In this document: positions 1-11,587 of the stretch, one piece after another
Numbering within the stretch: position 1 is the stretch's first letter
How the letters are laid out: the number at the start of each line of letters is the position of its first letter
Source of the DNA: Rugalucina vietnamica
Lineage: Eukaryota > Mollusca > Bivalvia > Lucinida > Lucinidae
DNA length: 64,000 nucleotides
Direction of reading: 5' to 3'
NCBI GenBank assembly: GCA_964017185.1
Contig: OZ024873.1
Coordinates: 47,788,760 to 47,852,759, forward strand
Made by a program: the position numbers and the translations under genes
The notes under the pieces: model-generated
The model's database searches: none
Seen by the model: the letters and a program-made list of their open reading frames with translations, nothing else
What the model was told of the DNA's origin: nothing

Positions 1-152
1 TTAGAACCGCCTCACCGAGGCGGTTCTAATGTGTACCCACAATCTATGTTTTGAGCAAAAATAAGAAAAATATCGAAAAAAATCTACTGAAAATTTTCCA
101 TTTTTACAACTTAAGAAAAATTTGTATATTACACGGGCGTGTTTTCGTAATG
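1..152 (+). mobile_element. Family A MITE-like element, right half, cut by the window edge
   Basis: The window opens inside the central palindrome (AGAACCGCCTCACCGAGG), followed by the family's ACCCACAATCTATGTTTTGA block and the terminal GTTTTCGTAATG. The left half lies outside the window. No transposase reading frame is present. Confidence 0.75.
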
Positions 153-608
153 GTTTCTATACTTTTCAAAGTCAATATTCAGAACTCCTTACTGTAACCT
201 CATCTTTTATGTAAAACTTGAATACCTAAGATGATAATTAAATCTTTATTGAAACAGTTATAGATTAGTTAACTTGGAAAATGCATAAATAATTGATGCC
301 TCTGGAAAAACAGCTGTCTTTAACTGTATCTTAGCTTCAATAGTTTTGATGAAATCTGGACAGGTGGGGTTAACTGTTCTTGTATAATTAGATTATGATC
401 TCTTAGTTCTGACCATTTGTAACAATGTAACAATGACCAGTAGTAACAATGATCCAATGTAATTATATTGATAACTGATCAGGTTTATAATATTCCTATC
501 CTTCAATGTGCTCAAATGTTATTCATTTTCAATACAATTTCCATAAGGGGTGGGACTCAGGTGAGACTAAATTGAGACTGAGGCTATGGCCAAGTGCCAC
601 AGAGTTAT
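153..608. other. AT-rich intergenic sequence
   Basis: I see no reading frame, splice-site pair or repeat that I can support here. A short run near 420..450 repeats the word GTAACAATGA three times. Confidence 0.5.
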
Positions 609-902
609 CATCAGGAAAACATGCCCATGCAATAAATACCCCTTAAACCCCACTTTCATACAGTAAAACTGGGGTATTATACCGGGGTATTTTTCTTATT
701 TTTGCTCCAAAACATAGATTGTGGGTACTCGTTAGAACCGCCTCAGCAACCGCCTCTCTGATGCGGTTCTAACCTGTACCCACAATCTATGTTTTGAGCA
801 AAAATAATAGAAAAATATAAAAAAAAAAATATTACTGAAAATTTTAATTTTGCTGTAGATATTTAAAAATCTCTGTATATTGCATGGACAAGTTTTTGTA
901 AT
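609..902 (+). mobile_element. Family A element, variant palindrome
   Basis: The copy runs from CATCAGGAAAACATGCCC to TTTTTGTAAT. Its central palindrome is expanded: it reads GCCTCAGCAACCGCCTCTC, where other copies have a simple GCCTCGGCGAGGC centre. Both flanking CCCACAATCTATGTTTT blocks are present in inverted orientation. A short ORF across it on the minus strand is a by-product of the palindrome. Confidence 0.8.
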
Positions 903-1419
903 ATAGTAGGACCCTATATCAAGAGGTCCAGTCAGAGTTTTAACATGATCTCCACAGAAATATGTACTTGGGTACAACACATTTACTCTTCATAGTAATG
1001 GTACCACCCTAGTAGCATGGGTTCCACCCCATATGACAGCAATTTAGCTCTAAATGGTTTAAAAATTAACAGACCAAAATGCAACCAAGAAAAACTCTGA
1101 CCAGACTGAGCCAGTTGATCTTTGTTTTAAGAACTTTGCATGAATTGGGAGTTATCTCCAGAAGCATCTCATACATTATGCATAATTAAGCCGTCTCTTT
1201 GATCTAACTACTTCAACAGGGTGTTTCTAAAGTGATTACATAATATGCAAACATGTCAGCATCAGTCCTACTCCTGTACCACAGCAGGACAGCTACTGAA
1301 CCTTTACTTTTACCAACAGCAAACCAATTTTCAATTTTATCAACCATACAACATATCATACAACTTCAAGATTTTGTTTCATTTGACTGTCAACTTCCTA
1401 GTCAACAATTTTTCAGTCA
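903..1419. other. Intergenic sequence without recognisable genes
   Basis: AT-rich unique-looking sequence between two family A copies. Short overlapping ORFs at its right end run into the next element and have no recognisable domains. Confidence 0.5.
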
Positions 1420-1697
1420 CATCAGGAAAACATGTCCGTGTAAAGTATACCCCTTCAAACCCCACTTTTATATAGTAAAACTGGGGTATGCAGGGGTATA
1501 CCTATTTTTCTTATTTTTGCTCCAAAACATAGATTGTGGGTACTCGTTAGAACCGCCTCGGCGAGGCGGTTCTAACGTGTACCCACAATCTATGTTTTGA
1601 GCAAAAATAAGAAAAATATCAAAATTTTTCAGCTGAAAATTTTCAATTTTTAAAGCTCAAAATATCTCTGTATATTGCATGGGCAAGTTTTCGTAAT
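1420..1697 (+). mobile_element. Family A element, near-consensus copy
   Basis: Starts CATCAGGAAAACATGTCC and ends GTTTTCGTAATG. The left half holds the sub-palindrome between TATACCCC and GGGGTATAC. The centre is a perfect palindrome around GAACCGCCTCGGCGAGG. At 278 bp this is a good reference copy. I found no clear target-site duplication. Confidence 0.85.
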
Positions 1698-2703
1698 GAT
1701 TGGGTTGAAGCCACCACTTCTTGGAAAAGTTGACTGTAACCTAATGACAAAACACACATGCTGATCTAAAGACAAAGTCTGTCTTTATTGCAATTGGCCA
1801 TTGTCCAAATGGTTTATAGACATGTAAACCATTTTTCTGTAAACTATTTAAGGTGTCATTTTATGGCCCTCTTAGTAAACTCTTGAAATATTACATCATA
1901 AAACCCCTTTGGCTTTTCCTGCTTCTGCATCTTGGCTGCACACTGTGCACATAATTAGTGAGAAATCTGATTTTCTAATAAAACTTTAATACCCTGGTGT
2001 GCTGTGTTCTTTTCTGCCATATTTGCTCTTCATTTCTGCCTGTGAGATTATACAACTTAAGCCCCCTGGTGTTAAACAGACAGCAAATATCTTGTCATCA
2101 CTTATCAAATATCTTTATGTATATGTCATTAACAAAAAGGTCAGTGTTTAAATCTTAATCACTTTATGGAAGATAAGATCTAAAGGTGTGAAATGACCAG
2201 CTTAATCTCTGGTACTTGTTTATATTTAACAGATGTGACATCCCTCCATTAAAATGAAGATGAGTCAAACACTCAAGATTAGCCTCGATTAGTAGCCATG
2301 GAGCACTAAAACTTACGTCTTCTGTGGTGGGGATATGGATTAAGTCCGCTTGGCCCCTGGCAGACGTAAAACAGCCTTAAACATTACTACTACTACTACT
2401 CAAGACAGCCTTGTAACTAATAAGAGCTTCAACCTTTCAATATTTCTGCATCAGTATATGCATTCAATTATTTAATTTAATATTGCTTTCGCTTATAATA
2501 TTACAAACTTGCCTTAATTCACTTTATATTGGGGATCATGATTATAGATATAATTATGTCTTTGCGAAGAAGGTCATTTACAGTAGACCATGGTCACCCT
2601 GGCTCTTGTTCAAACCTGGCTTTGAATAGCAGCTTCAACAGGTTGCCTTAAACCTCAAGACCTACACAAAGACCATGTTTCTGTTTATGCCAGTCTTTGC
2701 GAA
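1698..2703. other. Intergenic sequence with a possible SINE/LINE tail
   Basis: No gene seen. Around 2290..2400 a block ending GACGTAAAACAGCCTTAAAC is followed by five ACT units. This arrangement resembles the 3' tail of a retroposon, but I found no polymerase III promoter boxes upstream of it, so it is only a possible fragment. Confidence 0.4.
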
Positions 2704-2715
2704 AAGTGCTGGTCT

Positions 2716-2975
2716 TTTTTTTTTTTTTTTTTTTTTGATTCAGTTTTACGTCCCTTTCAAGCTTTTTCACTCATATGGAGACAAATCAATCGGTAGGTGG
2801 GGCGAAAACCGGAGTACCCGGGGAAAAACCACCTGACACACCCGCAAGCGGAACATGGCTTGTCTCACATATGAATTCGTGCCCCGTGCCAGGCGCGAAC
2901 CCACATCGGTGAGATGATCGAATGATCAAGAGCACTGAAGTCAGCGACCTTAACCACTCGGCCACGGGGGCCGCC
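2716..2975 (-). mobile_element. tRNA-derived SINE (family C) with target-site duplication
   Basis: Read on the minus strand, the element begins next to 2975 with a tRNA-like head. TGGCCGAGTGGTTAAGG matches the A box of a type II (Leu/Ser-like) tRNA, and GGGTTCGCGCC is a near-match to the B box. A conserved body follows, ending AAAGGGACGTAAAACTGAAT and then about 20 A residues. A perfect 12-bp direct repeat, AAGTGCTGGTCT, flanks it at 2704..2715 and 2976..2987, which is the signature of LINE-driven insertion. It is non-coding; ORFs crossing it are spurious. Confidence 0.9.
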
Positions 2976-2987
2976 AAGTGCTGGTCT

Positions 2988-3769
2988 GCCAGACAAAACC
3001 AACAAGGGCACTGTCATATTCTTTTGTCCAGCCCAGAAATCTGCCAGACAGCTGTCCAGCAGCAGAAAAAAAAATTTTGTGAAGACTGATATGCACACCC
3101 GAATCCACTGGATCCCTCAGAATCCTGAGTAACCCCCAGAGTGTCAAAATGAAAATGAAAGTAGACCAATACACAAAGCAAACCCAATCAATACACATAC
3201 ATGTATGCCAGAAAACGTGTAAGGAAACAATGCTGTTTTATCTACTGTCACTGAGGAAATAAATTGATCAATAAACATGCTAAAATGACACCTGCATCAT
3301 GCTACCTTCTGAAAACCAAAGTGACCAAGAAATCCAAAAGACAAAGACAAAATCATGTAAATAAACACTATTTTCTCGCTTTTATTGAAAAAACTGTGAC
3401 GGCCACAGCTGCTTTACAATTTCAATCAGCCTTTCAGCATAATCGTTGAAGTCCAGCCCAAGTAGGCGTGATATATGTTTTGACATGCGCTAATACTTCA
3501 GTGAATAGCCACTGGACAAAACAAAAAAGCTGACATAACGCAGAGTGGACATGTATTTTTCACACGTCTGACAACAACAACAACAAACTGAAAGTAGAAA
3601 CCAATCTACACAGTCACGTCGTCTTATCGATTTCACACATATTTACGGCTACCAAACGATTTCAGTGATCGATCAAATTAAAAATCATTGGAATTTTGAT
3701 TTCATTAGCGTAAAATTTCATTAATTGACTCACCAGGCGCGTGGCAAAATCAAGAAATTGACACTTCAA
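2988..3769. other. Intergenic sequence upstream of a promoter candidate
   Basis: No gene supported. The 61-residue ORF at 3264..3449 has no recognisable domain and ordinary AT-rich composition. CpG dinucleotides become more frequent after about 3590. Confidence 0.4.
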
Positions 3770-3843
3770 AGTGGACCGCTGCACGCTCTAATTGCCGCCA
3801 TTTTCTCGTAGTGCATGATGGGATATTTTTAGAATCCGAAAAT
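3770..3843 (+). promoter_or_regulatory. Candidate CpG-containing promoter with YY1-like and ZNF143-like sites
   Basis: Two motifs lie side by side. GCCGCCATTTT at 3794..3804 is a strong match to the YY1 core. TCGTAGTGCATGATGGGAT at about 3805..3823, read in reverse as ATCCCATCATGCACTACGA, resembles the ZNF143/Staf (SBS) consensus. Such pairs are known from TATA-less promoters. The site stands out from AT-rich flanks and is followed within 25 bp by an ATG and a splice-donor-like site. Which gene it would drive is unknown; the zinc-finger gene 14 kb downstream on the same strand is one possibility. Confidence 0.4.
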
Positions 3844-3875
3844 ATGGCAGTCGACGAAGCGAGATACAGCAGCAG
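3844..3875 (+). CDS. Possible short first exon (10 codons plus 2 nt)
   Basis: An ATG (context AATATGG) opens a frame of ten codons, MAVDEARYSS, ending at CAGCAG|GTACTA, a plausible 5' splice site. The frame stops three codons after the donor if unspliced. Joined to the 3' splice site at 17912 it would meet a stop before the zinc-finger ATG. It would therefore be an upstream ORF in a 5' UTR, or the first exon of another gene. Weak evidence. Confidence 0.2.
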
Positions 3876-4052
3876 GTACTAATTTTGTCATTATTTAATG
3901 AAGTCTGATGTTTTTGGGATAAAACTTAGTTTATTCAACAAAGAAGTTGTTCGGCTGTACATTGGAATATTGTAGCTCAGTAATATTGTGTCACAGGTAA
4001 ATATTTTAATAGAAATTCATCGTTAATTGGCAATTAATAGATTACAAGACTG

Positions 4053-4088
<36 letters not shown>
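4053..4088. repeat. T12-A24 homopolymer inverted repeat
   Basis: Twelve T residues pass directly into 24 A residues, which can fold into a pure A-T hairpin. Other homopolymers nearby are T tracts at about 4220..4252 and 5945..5985. Confidence 0.8.
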
Positions 4089-4095
<7 letters not shown>

Positions 4096-4218
4096 ATGGT
4101 TAAAGGTTTAGATTCTATGACAAAATTTAAGAATTTTAATTTGTTTAACATGGAATTTACAGTCTAAAATTTTATTTTATAATTTCTAAACGAATTAGAG
4201 AAATAATAATTATTTAGT

Positions 4219-4254
<36 letters not shown>

Positions 4255-5943
4255 TATTAATATATATTAGCTTTATGTCTTTTTCTTATTATTTTTTTTT
4301 TCAAGCAATCTTTATCAAAACTAAAGAAAATAAAATCAATTTTATCATCTATCATAACTGTAACTGTTGCCAGCTATCTTTGATCTATTAGAGACCCACT
4401 CCCCGATATTAAATTAAAAATCTATGAATCATTTATTGGATTTTGTGTTAAAAATTCATGCTGCAAACACCAGGAATATAATTCAGTAGAAGCTATTAAT
4501 GTAATTACATGGAGAAGTCTTCCAGGGGGATATTGGCTTTCTTCAAAAATTCTTCCAATATTTAGTGTTATTCAGTGGTCAGTGTGTATTATGCACAACA
4601 GTGAAAAAGTGGGCGTGACTTCAATATGCAAATCAGCTAAAACTGATTTAGCTGCTGCAGTCAGCATCTGGAGTCAGTCAATTATATTTTGTTTTCACTG
4701 CAAGGAATGTACATGTGAACTCGCTGAACGAACAGAAGCAAATTTACAATAGAAGTTAGTGCTATTTTTGGAACTCAGTGCTTAGTAAACAGATGGATGT
4801 TATAGAGGTAATAATTATTTTCACAGCACGATTTTTGATAAGAAATTCTATTTATCATGTTTACAACCCAAGTTTCTTTATCATCATATGTTTTCATCTT
4901 TCATTACTTTTTGTTTAAACCAGCATCAAAATTTAGTTAAATAAAAAAAATTCTTTTGAAAATGTTTTCCTTTAAAGTTAAATTTTTTCAATGAATAAAA
5001 AAAAGAATAGAACTGAAAAAAAAAATAAATAAATAGAAAAAAAAAAAAGAATAAAAAAACATGACAAACAAATATTTAAACATCAGTGCTCACTGTCAGT
5101 TGAAAAGTTGAATTGGTCAGACAAATTTAGATGCAAAACCTCTTTGTTTTCTTTTTCATTGACATTTCATTAATTTCAAAGATGACAGAAAACTGGACAG
5201 CCCCACTTCAGTGACTAAACACATATTCAGAATATGCACATATTTTATTGCATAGTGAAAAAGTAATATTGTTGTCAGTTCATTGGGCAAAACAGGTTTT
5301 TAAAGCGAAAACTGGACAGTTAAATAGTGTTGTTGTCATATTGATGGATGTGAAACAAAAACATCCATCATACAAAACTTCCAGATTAATTGAACTTTGA
5401 TAGGGGAAAAAGTAAAACCTGGACATACATCAGTGCTTGAAAGAATGAGAAATGTAATGGTTAAAAAATCAAAAGATTTTAAATTTTAAAAATTTTAAAA
5501 CTTAAAATACATGTTGTTTTAAGGTGTTTCTCAAAAAGTCAAATCACTGGGAGTTTTTTTTTTATTCTAACTGGATTCTTAGACCTTGTCTTACTTTCGG
5601 TGAATACATGTTAAAATACATTATTATTCATGAGTGTAAACAATAAATTTCATGTGCTGTGCTATGGTGTTGTGACTGACCCTTCATTTGTGACAGACCA
5701 TTTGAAAGGATATGACGGTTTAACCATGTTTGATTGTGTGATATATACAGACAACTTGGAATTAAAACCATTATACAATTTTAATTCAAAACTTAGAGAA
5801 TAAGTGTAAGTGAGTTTGTACAATTGTTTAATAACATTATTTTAATTTTTATAAAAGGTCCTTTATAAAAATCATTAAACATTTCATCTTAAATAAGATG
5901 GTATTAATTTTCGCAAGATGACTTTGCAAATATTTAATTTTTT

Positions 5944-5944
<1 letters not shown>

Positions 5945-5985
<41 letters not shown>
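5945..5985. repeat. Poly(T) tract of about 41 nt
   Basis: An uninterrupted T run preceded by TTTAATTT. It could be the reversed tail of a retroposon, but no SINE or LINE body is recognisable to its right. Confidence 0.8.
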
Positions 5986-5990
<5 letters not shown>

Positions 5991-6381
5991 TAGTAGGTAA
6001 TAAATGATGCACACAGAGATGCAGAAAGTAGTTGCTTTGCAAGCATATTTAAGCAAGGTACGACAATAGCTCTTGGGCAGGCTAACTATGGTTTCTCCCC
6101 ATGTTTCTCCTCATGGGTAGCCTAGCCACTAGGCGTTAAAATGACAAATTTACAAAAGTAAAAATTATCTTTTTATATAAAACGTATATCATATGGACAT
6201 AATATGGGTCTTCTCCTCTGTCTCGATTTTGATAAATCTAGCCCAGATATGTACATCAGAAAATATTTCATGCTTTACCTTTCAAGAAAAGAAAATTTAG
6301 ATTTACAAAAAAAGGCAAAAACTTATTTATCAGACTAGTAGCTAGTCTACCTCATGGGTAGATAATCTGCTCATACCTAAA

Positions 6382-6665
6382 CATCACGAAAACTTGCCCA
6401 TGCAATATACAGAGACTTTTTTAGCTAATTGATAAATTTTATCGAAAAAAAAATTGACATTTTTCTTATTTTTGGTCTAAAACATAGGTTGTGGGTACAT
6501 GTTAGAACCGCCTTGCTGAGGTGCCAAGGCGGTTCTAACGAGTACCCACAATCTATGTTTTAGACAAAAAATAAGAGAAATAGGTATACCCCTGCATACC
6601 CCAGTTTTACTGTATAAAATTGGGGTTTAAGGGGGTATTCATTGCACGGACATGTTATCCTGATG
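6382..6665 (-). mobile_element. Family A element, inverted
   Basis: Begins CATCACGAAAACTTGCCC and ends CATGTTATCCTGATG. The central palindrome carries an asymmetric GCCTTGCTGAGGTGCCAAGGC, so the two arms have diverged. The TATACCCC sub-palindrome is on the right, confirming reverse orientation. Confidence 0.8.
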
Positions 6666-7110
6666 GCTAAAGAATCCGTACACACGAACTTTATTTAGTA
6701 CTTTACACAAGTCAATAGCATTCTTTTTTTTTTCTCAAATAATGTGTATGTAATAGCGCATAAATTCAACATTAAAACATGCTAAACAGCTTGTATTAGA
6801 AATTGAAAGTCATTGTTTAAAGTTTTGAAATTGGAATATGAATTCAAGTAAATTGTCATATGTTGCATTATGAGCTTTGTCACAAGAAAGCCCGGCATAT
6901 CAGATTTTGCTTTGCTTAATACTGTCTACATTTGCAATGATGTATGCATGTTATACTTGTATGTATTGAATAAAAAGTGCTCGAGAAATCTTGTTGAAAG
7001 AAATCACAATTCCTATTAATCATTTACTTTTACAAAACCAAAGAAGTTAATGCTTACATGTAAAGCTCATGCTTACATGTAAATGCTGTTTTGCAGCCCT
7101 TCTCCCACCC

Positions 7111-7390
7111 CATTACGAAAACACGCCCATGCAATAAACAGAGATTTTTTGAGGTTTAAAAATTGAAAATTTTCAGCAGAAAAATTTTGATATTTTTCTT
7201 ATTTCTGCTCAAAACATAGATTGTGGATACACGTTAGAACCGCCTCGCCGAGGCGGTTCTAACGAGTACCCACAATCTATGTTTTGGAGCAAAAAATAAG
7301 AAAAATAGATATACCCCTGCATACCCCAGTTTTGCTATATAAAACTGGGGTTTAAGGGGGTATTCATTGCACGGACATGTTTTCCTGATG
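7111..7390 (-). mobile_element. Family A element, near-consensus, inverted
   Basis: Starts CATTACGAAAACACGCCC, ends GTTTTCCTGATG, with an intact centre around CCGCCTCGCCGAGGCGG. The ORF at 7234..7434 on the minus strand is a palindrome translation, not a gene. Confidence 0.85.
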
Positions 7391-7610
7391 CACTCCCATT
7401 TTAAATAAAGCCTGGTATGGAAAAAGAAACACATGTCGTAACATAATCATGAGTTATTGGTAAAAGGGAGGTAACAAGGTGACAATGCTGTGATTTCATG
7501 AAGCTGATATAGGCCATGGTCTAACAAAAAGGCAATTGAACCATGAAGAAAATGTGAAAATCACAAAGCATGTTTCCACATATGAGCATGGTCATGAAAC
7601 AACTTTTATT

Positions 7611-7826
7611 TAGGGTTTCTGACCATGTCTGACACAAACCAGCCTGTTCAGGAATAAGACTACATGAAGAAGCTTGACATTCCAGATTTTTAAAAAGAAG
7701 AGGGGTTGTACTATCCATATATCTGTGAAGCCAAAACAAAGGTGCTGATCAGCTGTATAGCTACTGCACAGCTGATCTGCATCTTTGTTTTCATATTTAA
7801 AGGAAGCAGGTTTTCTCACGATGCAG
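7611..7826 (+). mobile_element. Family B element, diverged copy
   Basis: Recognised by GGTTTCTGACC and ACACAAACCAGCCTGT in the left arm, a hairpin core between GGTGCTGATCAGC and GCTGATCTGCATC, and a decayed right end TTTTCTCACGATGCA. Outer termini are lost. Confidence 0.65.
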
Positions 7827-8030
7827 TCCTTAAGGAGGTGGCTTATAAGTATGCTCCCAGTCATATGCTGAAATATGTCAAATGTGCCAAAATATGTCAA
7901 ACTGCATTTATTCTGATTCTCCATTGTTGATTCCTAGGCCAAGATATCAATTATAAGAAATCAGTTGATAAGTTCAGCTGAATGTTTGGTGAAAAGTTGT
8001 TTGTGTTGTCAAAGAAAGCTGTGCATAAAA

Positions 8031-8155
8031 ACAGCCGCAAGACATGAAAAAAACCAAGAATGTGGTTTCCGAACCAGTCCGACACAAACCGAGCTGTACA
8101 AGCACAGAAAATGGCTAGAAGCGGGAATTTTTGGATTTTGATAGTAAAGATGGCT
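8031..8155 (+). mobile_element. Family B element, left arm only
   Basis: Carries the left-arm blocks TGTGGTTTCCGAACC and CCGACACAAACCGAGCTG, then breaks off before the hairpin core. A 3'-truncated relic 150 bp from a full copy. Confidence 0.65.
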
Positions 8156-8306
8156 TGATTCGGTACGAGGGAAATAATCCTAAAAGTGGAGCAAAACTTA
8201 AAATCTGGGGTCTCTAAATGGGTTGTTAAAATTAATATGAGTATATAAATTTATAAACTGTAAATAAATATTGGCTGACAGAGAATTTCAACAAACTTGT
8301 ATTATT

Positions 8307-8542
8307 TGAGCCGCCTCGTGGGAAAACCAACAATGTGGTTTCCGAACAGTTCCTACACAAACCGACCTGTACAAGCACAGAAAAGAGCTAGAAGCTTGAA
8401 ATTTCCGATTTAAGTAGAAGAGGAATTTTACTATCCCAGTAGCGAAAACAAAGGCGCTGATCAGCTTCGCAATTACTGCGAAGCTGATCTGCGCCTTTGT
8501 TTTCGCCTATGCAGATTGTTGGTTTTCCCATGGGGCGGCTCA
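8307..8542 (+). mobile_element. Family B MITE-like element, full length (236 bp)
   Basis: Bounded by TGAGCCGCCTCGTGGGAAAA and TTTTCCCATGGGGCGGCTCA, flanked on both sides by TT, read as a 2-bp target duplication. Core arms are GGCGCTGATCAGC and GCTGATCTGCGCC. No coding capacity. Confidence 0.88.
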
Positions 8543-9594
8543 TTTATTAAACTTTGACATTAAATTTGCCCTAGTTGAAATGTATAGACCACCATCATTG
8601 TCCAAGATTTAAGTGTCAAGATTCGATTTGCCCTCATTTTCACAAGCTTTGGATACAATCCAAGCAAAAAGTGTTGTACCCTACAAGTCATGCATAGGCG
8701 TAACCAGAAAATTTCAATTTATACGCACCAAGGGCAAGAAAGCTAAATTTGTATCGAAAATTGACAAAAAACGCCATAATTTTATATAGCTACTTTTAAC
8801 TTTTTACATTACGCACTTGCGTACTGTGCGTAATGGGCGGTACGCGTATGTCATGTGTTCAGTGTTCGCTGCTTTTAAATCTGCACCTTGAATACATTCT
8901 ATTTATCAAAGGTACATGTATGTTTTAGGAATTATTGGTTGATATAAGTTTAGGACATTTATGGTGTTGGTGCCTGATGGATAGTCATTTGAGCCAAAGC
9001 ATAAGAAAAACCTTTTATCTGTATTTTAGGACAGAAACCGGCATAGTCTCAGAGACATAATACCTGGTATTTAAATCATAAATGAAACAGAAACAAACTT
9101 TACTGAAATGCTGAACCGACTTTTCAGGCACTGTTTCTGATACCTGTCTTAGTTTGGCTCTCCCATGTCATAGCTCATTTTGAATATATAAAACATTTAA
9201 ATGATTGAACTCTTTTCAACGATTTACATATGGAAAAAATAAACATTAAAAAAAAACACACACAAAAAAAAACAACAGCAAACTTAAATTTGATACTAGT
9301 ATACATCTGCCAATGACAGGTTTGTTGCATCTTTGATTCATTGAACTCTGCACCTTTGCTTACTTTACTTGCATGTGCAAAAACGCATGTTCATGCACTC
9401 ACACGTGATAGAGCGGAATTAGTCTCATAATCATAAGAAAGGATCTCTCAACTGAGTTGAAAGAAGCCACTGTTCTTTGAAAGTTATTTTAATTGTTAAA
9501 ACTTTCAAGTGGCCAAAAGTTGTATCTCTAAGTACAGGATGTAGCTTGCTTTAATTGCAATGGGCTTACAGTTTTAATGGGACGATCCTTGTAT
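8543..9594. other. Intergenic sequence
   Basis: No gene seen. ATTACGCACTTGCG near 8810..8830 is followed by CGTACTGTGCGTAATG, a short imperfect inverted repeat, and may be the end of an unrelated old element. Confidence 0.4.
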
Positions 9595-9829
9595 TAGCCG
9601 ACGCATGGGAAAAACAACAATCTGCATAGGCCAAAACAAAGGCGCAGATCAGCTTCGCAGTAACTGCGAAGCTGATCAGCACCTTTGTTTTTGCTACACG
9701 GATAGTACAATTCCTCTACTTTCCAAATCCAAAATTTCCAGCCTCTATCGATCTTCTGAGATTGTACAGCCCGGTTTGTGTCAGACCCTGTCGGAACCCA
9801 AATTGTTGGTTTTCTCATGCACAGGCTCA
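9595..9829 (-). mobile_element. Family B element, inverted, decayed left end
   Basis: The left end has lost TGAG (reads TTAGCCGACGCATGGG). The right end is CTCATGCACAGGCTCA. The core is GCTTCGCAG...CTGCGAAGC, a paired variant of the common GCTTCGCGG...CCGCGAAGC. Its overlapping ORFs on both strands are translations of the palindrome. Confidence 0.82.
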
Positions 9830-11350
9830 AATTAAAAAGAGTTGAAGTGGTCAGAAAACTTTGACTCACACATGCCATGTTATTCAACCGCTGCAACTTC
9901 CGAAAAATATTGACTTTGAAGCATCTAAAATTTTTAAGATAACTGGTTGAAGCTTGTTACTAAGTGGTCCTTTTTCTGCTTTGATTTAGTATTAAAGTGG
10001 TCCATCTGCATGACTAAATTAACTGCTTTGGTTTTATTTTTCATACCTGTATGTTATCTGTCGAAAATAGTGTGAAATGCTGTGGGTCACGGAACATGCC
10101 TACCAGAATTAACCGATAATGACTATACCAGACTCACACCAAAAAATCTGCCACCAGTTTTAAGATTTCAGATTTTGACTTTGAGATTGAGAAAGGATGT
10201 TTCTTAGTTTTTGAATGGGGTCTTTGATCAAACTTGCTTGGTGGTGTTTTGTGGTGCTAGAGGGATGTGTATCCACTCGGTAGAGTTTGATGAGATTTTT
10301 ATGTACATGATATACATATTTTTGAGGATTTCAAGATACAAATTATACAAATTACACCATATGGAATTCTGGCATGATTTCATCAAACTGCTCATCAGCA
10401 GTAGAATGGACAATAGATACCATATGGTTTTAGAGGTTCATTATGCAATGATAATGGTCAGTGATTAAGACATAGATACACAAGAATTTGCTTAGTAACA
10501 GAAATTTGAGCATGTACATTGGCAGTGTGAGAGATTTTTGGTTATGATGAAGTTGATTTCTGGCTCTTAGATTGGCTTCCAATTGAAGAGGCTCCGAGTG
10601 GGAGAAAATGAAAATATGAAAGAAAAAAAATGTGTATGACAGGACAACAGCTGATCATCTTAATCATTTGAAGAAAAAATCAGTACCAAAATTCTTAAGT
10701 CCATACTAGTATAGTAGAACATTTGATAAAGAATTTGATTGATTTTTTAAAGTTTTTAAACACTTTTTCATTAAATTTAATCAAATTGAAAATAAATGTT
10801 TTTCTTCACAACAAATTAAGCTGTATGAAATTGAAGTTTGTTTTATAGCTTTTTAATCAGATTTTAAAATTTATTAGAAATCATCAAAGCAAAAAGGTTG
10901 TCTTAAGCTCAACATTTTCATAAAATTCTAATCCAGATTTTTTTTTATTTGAATTGAATTTAAATAGATATGAAAACAACAACATTCTTTTTATATAAAT
11001 GTTTTTGAAATTAGTTCATAATCCTTATTTTGAACAAATAGTGTCAAAACAACAATTTCTTAAATCTGTTACACATAAGTTTACATTAACTATTCAAATA
11101 CCTATGCTCTTAAAAATGATAAAAATCATTGTCAAATATACTATTAAAAACCTCTGGGGCATGATTTGAATTTAATCCACATGACAATTATGAGAAAAAT
11201 AAATATTTGGCTTGTTTGTACTTTCACAGTTTTTAAAGATACTTTACAGTTTATAAGGGGGTGAGGCAGGGTGCACTATTATTACCTTGTTACAATTTAA
11301 TGAGGTGCAGACCATAGGTGTCATTAACTGTTGAGTGTCAACAGATGATG
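9830..11350. other. AT-rich intergenic stretch
   Basis: I see no supported gene. ORFs at 10211..10468 and 10228..10413 overlap on opposite strands, have no recognisable domain and are probably chance. Strongly AT-biased from 10730 to 11130. Confidence 0.45.
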
Positions 11351-11587
11351 TGAGCCGCGACGCGAGAAAACCGGTCTTCGGGGTTTCCGACCAGGTCCGA
11401 CACAAACCGACCTGTACCAGCTCAGAAAAGAGCTAGAAGCTTGAAATTTCGGATTTAAGTACAAGAGGAATTGTACTATCCGAGTAGCGAAAACAAAGGC
11501 GCTGATCAGCTTCGCGGTTACCGCGAAGCTGATCTGCGCCTTTGTTTTCGCAAAGGCAATAATCCCGTTTTCTCACGATGCGGCTCA
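11351..11587 (+). mobile_element. Family B element, full length (237 bp)
   Basis: TGAGCCGCGACGCGAGAAAA at the left and TTTTCTCACGATGCGGCTCA at the right, with TG on both flanks. The TG flank shows that the 2-bp duplication is not restricted to TA or to AT-only dinucleotides. The hairpin core is the common GCGG/CCGC type. Confidence 0.9.

Larger units (their letters stand above)
3876..6381. other. AT-rich intergenic or intronic stretch with homopolymer runs
   Basis: No coding sequence recognised. ATGCAAAT (octamer-like) occurs near 4627. A second possible exon end, GATGTTATAGAG|GTAATA, lies at 4807 and would follow an ATG at 4793. Long T or A tracts are frequent. Confidence 0.4.

Noticed and set aside
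1253-1600. ORFs with NIDCGYSLEPPRRGGSN or KTCPCNVYPLEPHFYI at 1253, 7234, 45411, 54321, 55476, 55562, 57470, 60757 and 61490
   Set aside because: They are read through the family A palindrome and its TATACCCC arm. The same peptide comes from both strands, which marks a repeat, not a gene.
2941-2971. A free-standing tRNA-Leu or tRNA-Ser gene
   Set aside because: The A-box and near-B-box sequence is the head of a SINE with an A tail and flanking target duplication, and the tRNA fold is incomplete.
9594-9896. ORFs with peptides such as NKGADQLRS and EADQRLCF, recurring at 9605, 16018, 28595, 30856, 48108, 50513 and elsewhere
   Set aside because: They are translations of the family B hairpin (GGCGCAGATCAGCTTCGC...). 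They appear on either strand and differ only with copy orientation, so they are not a protein family.
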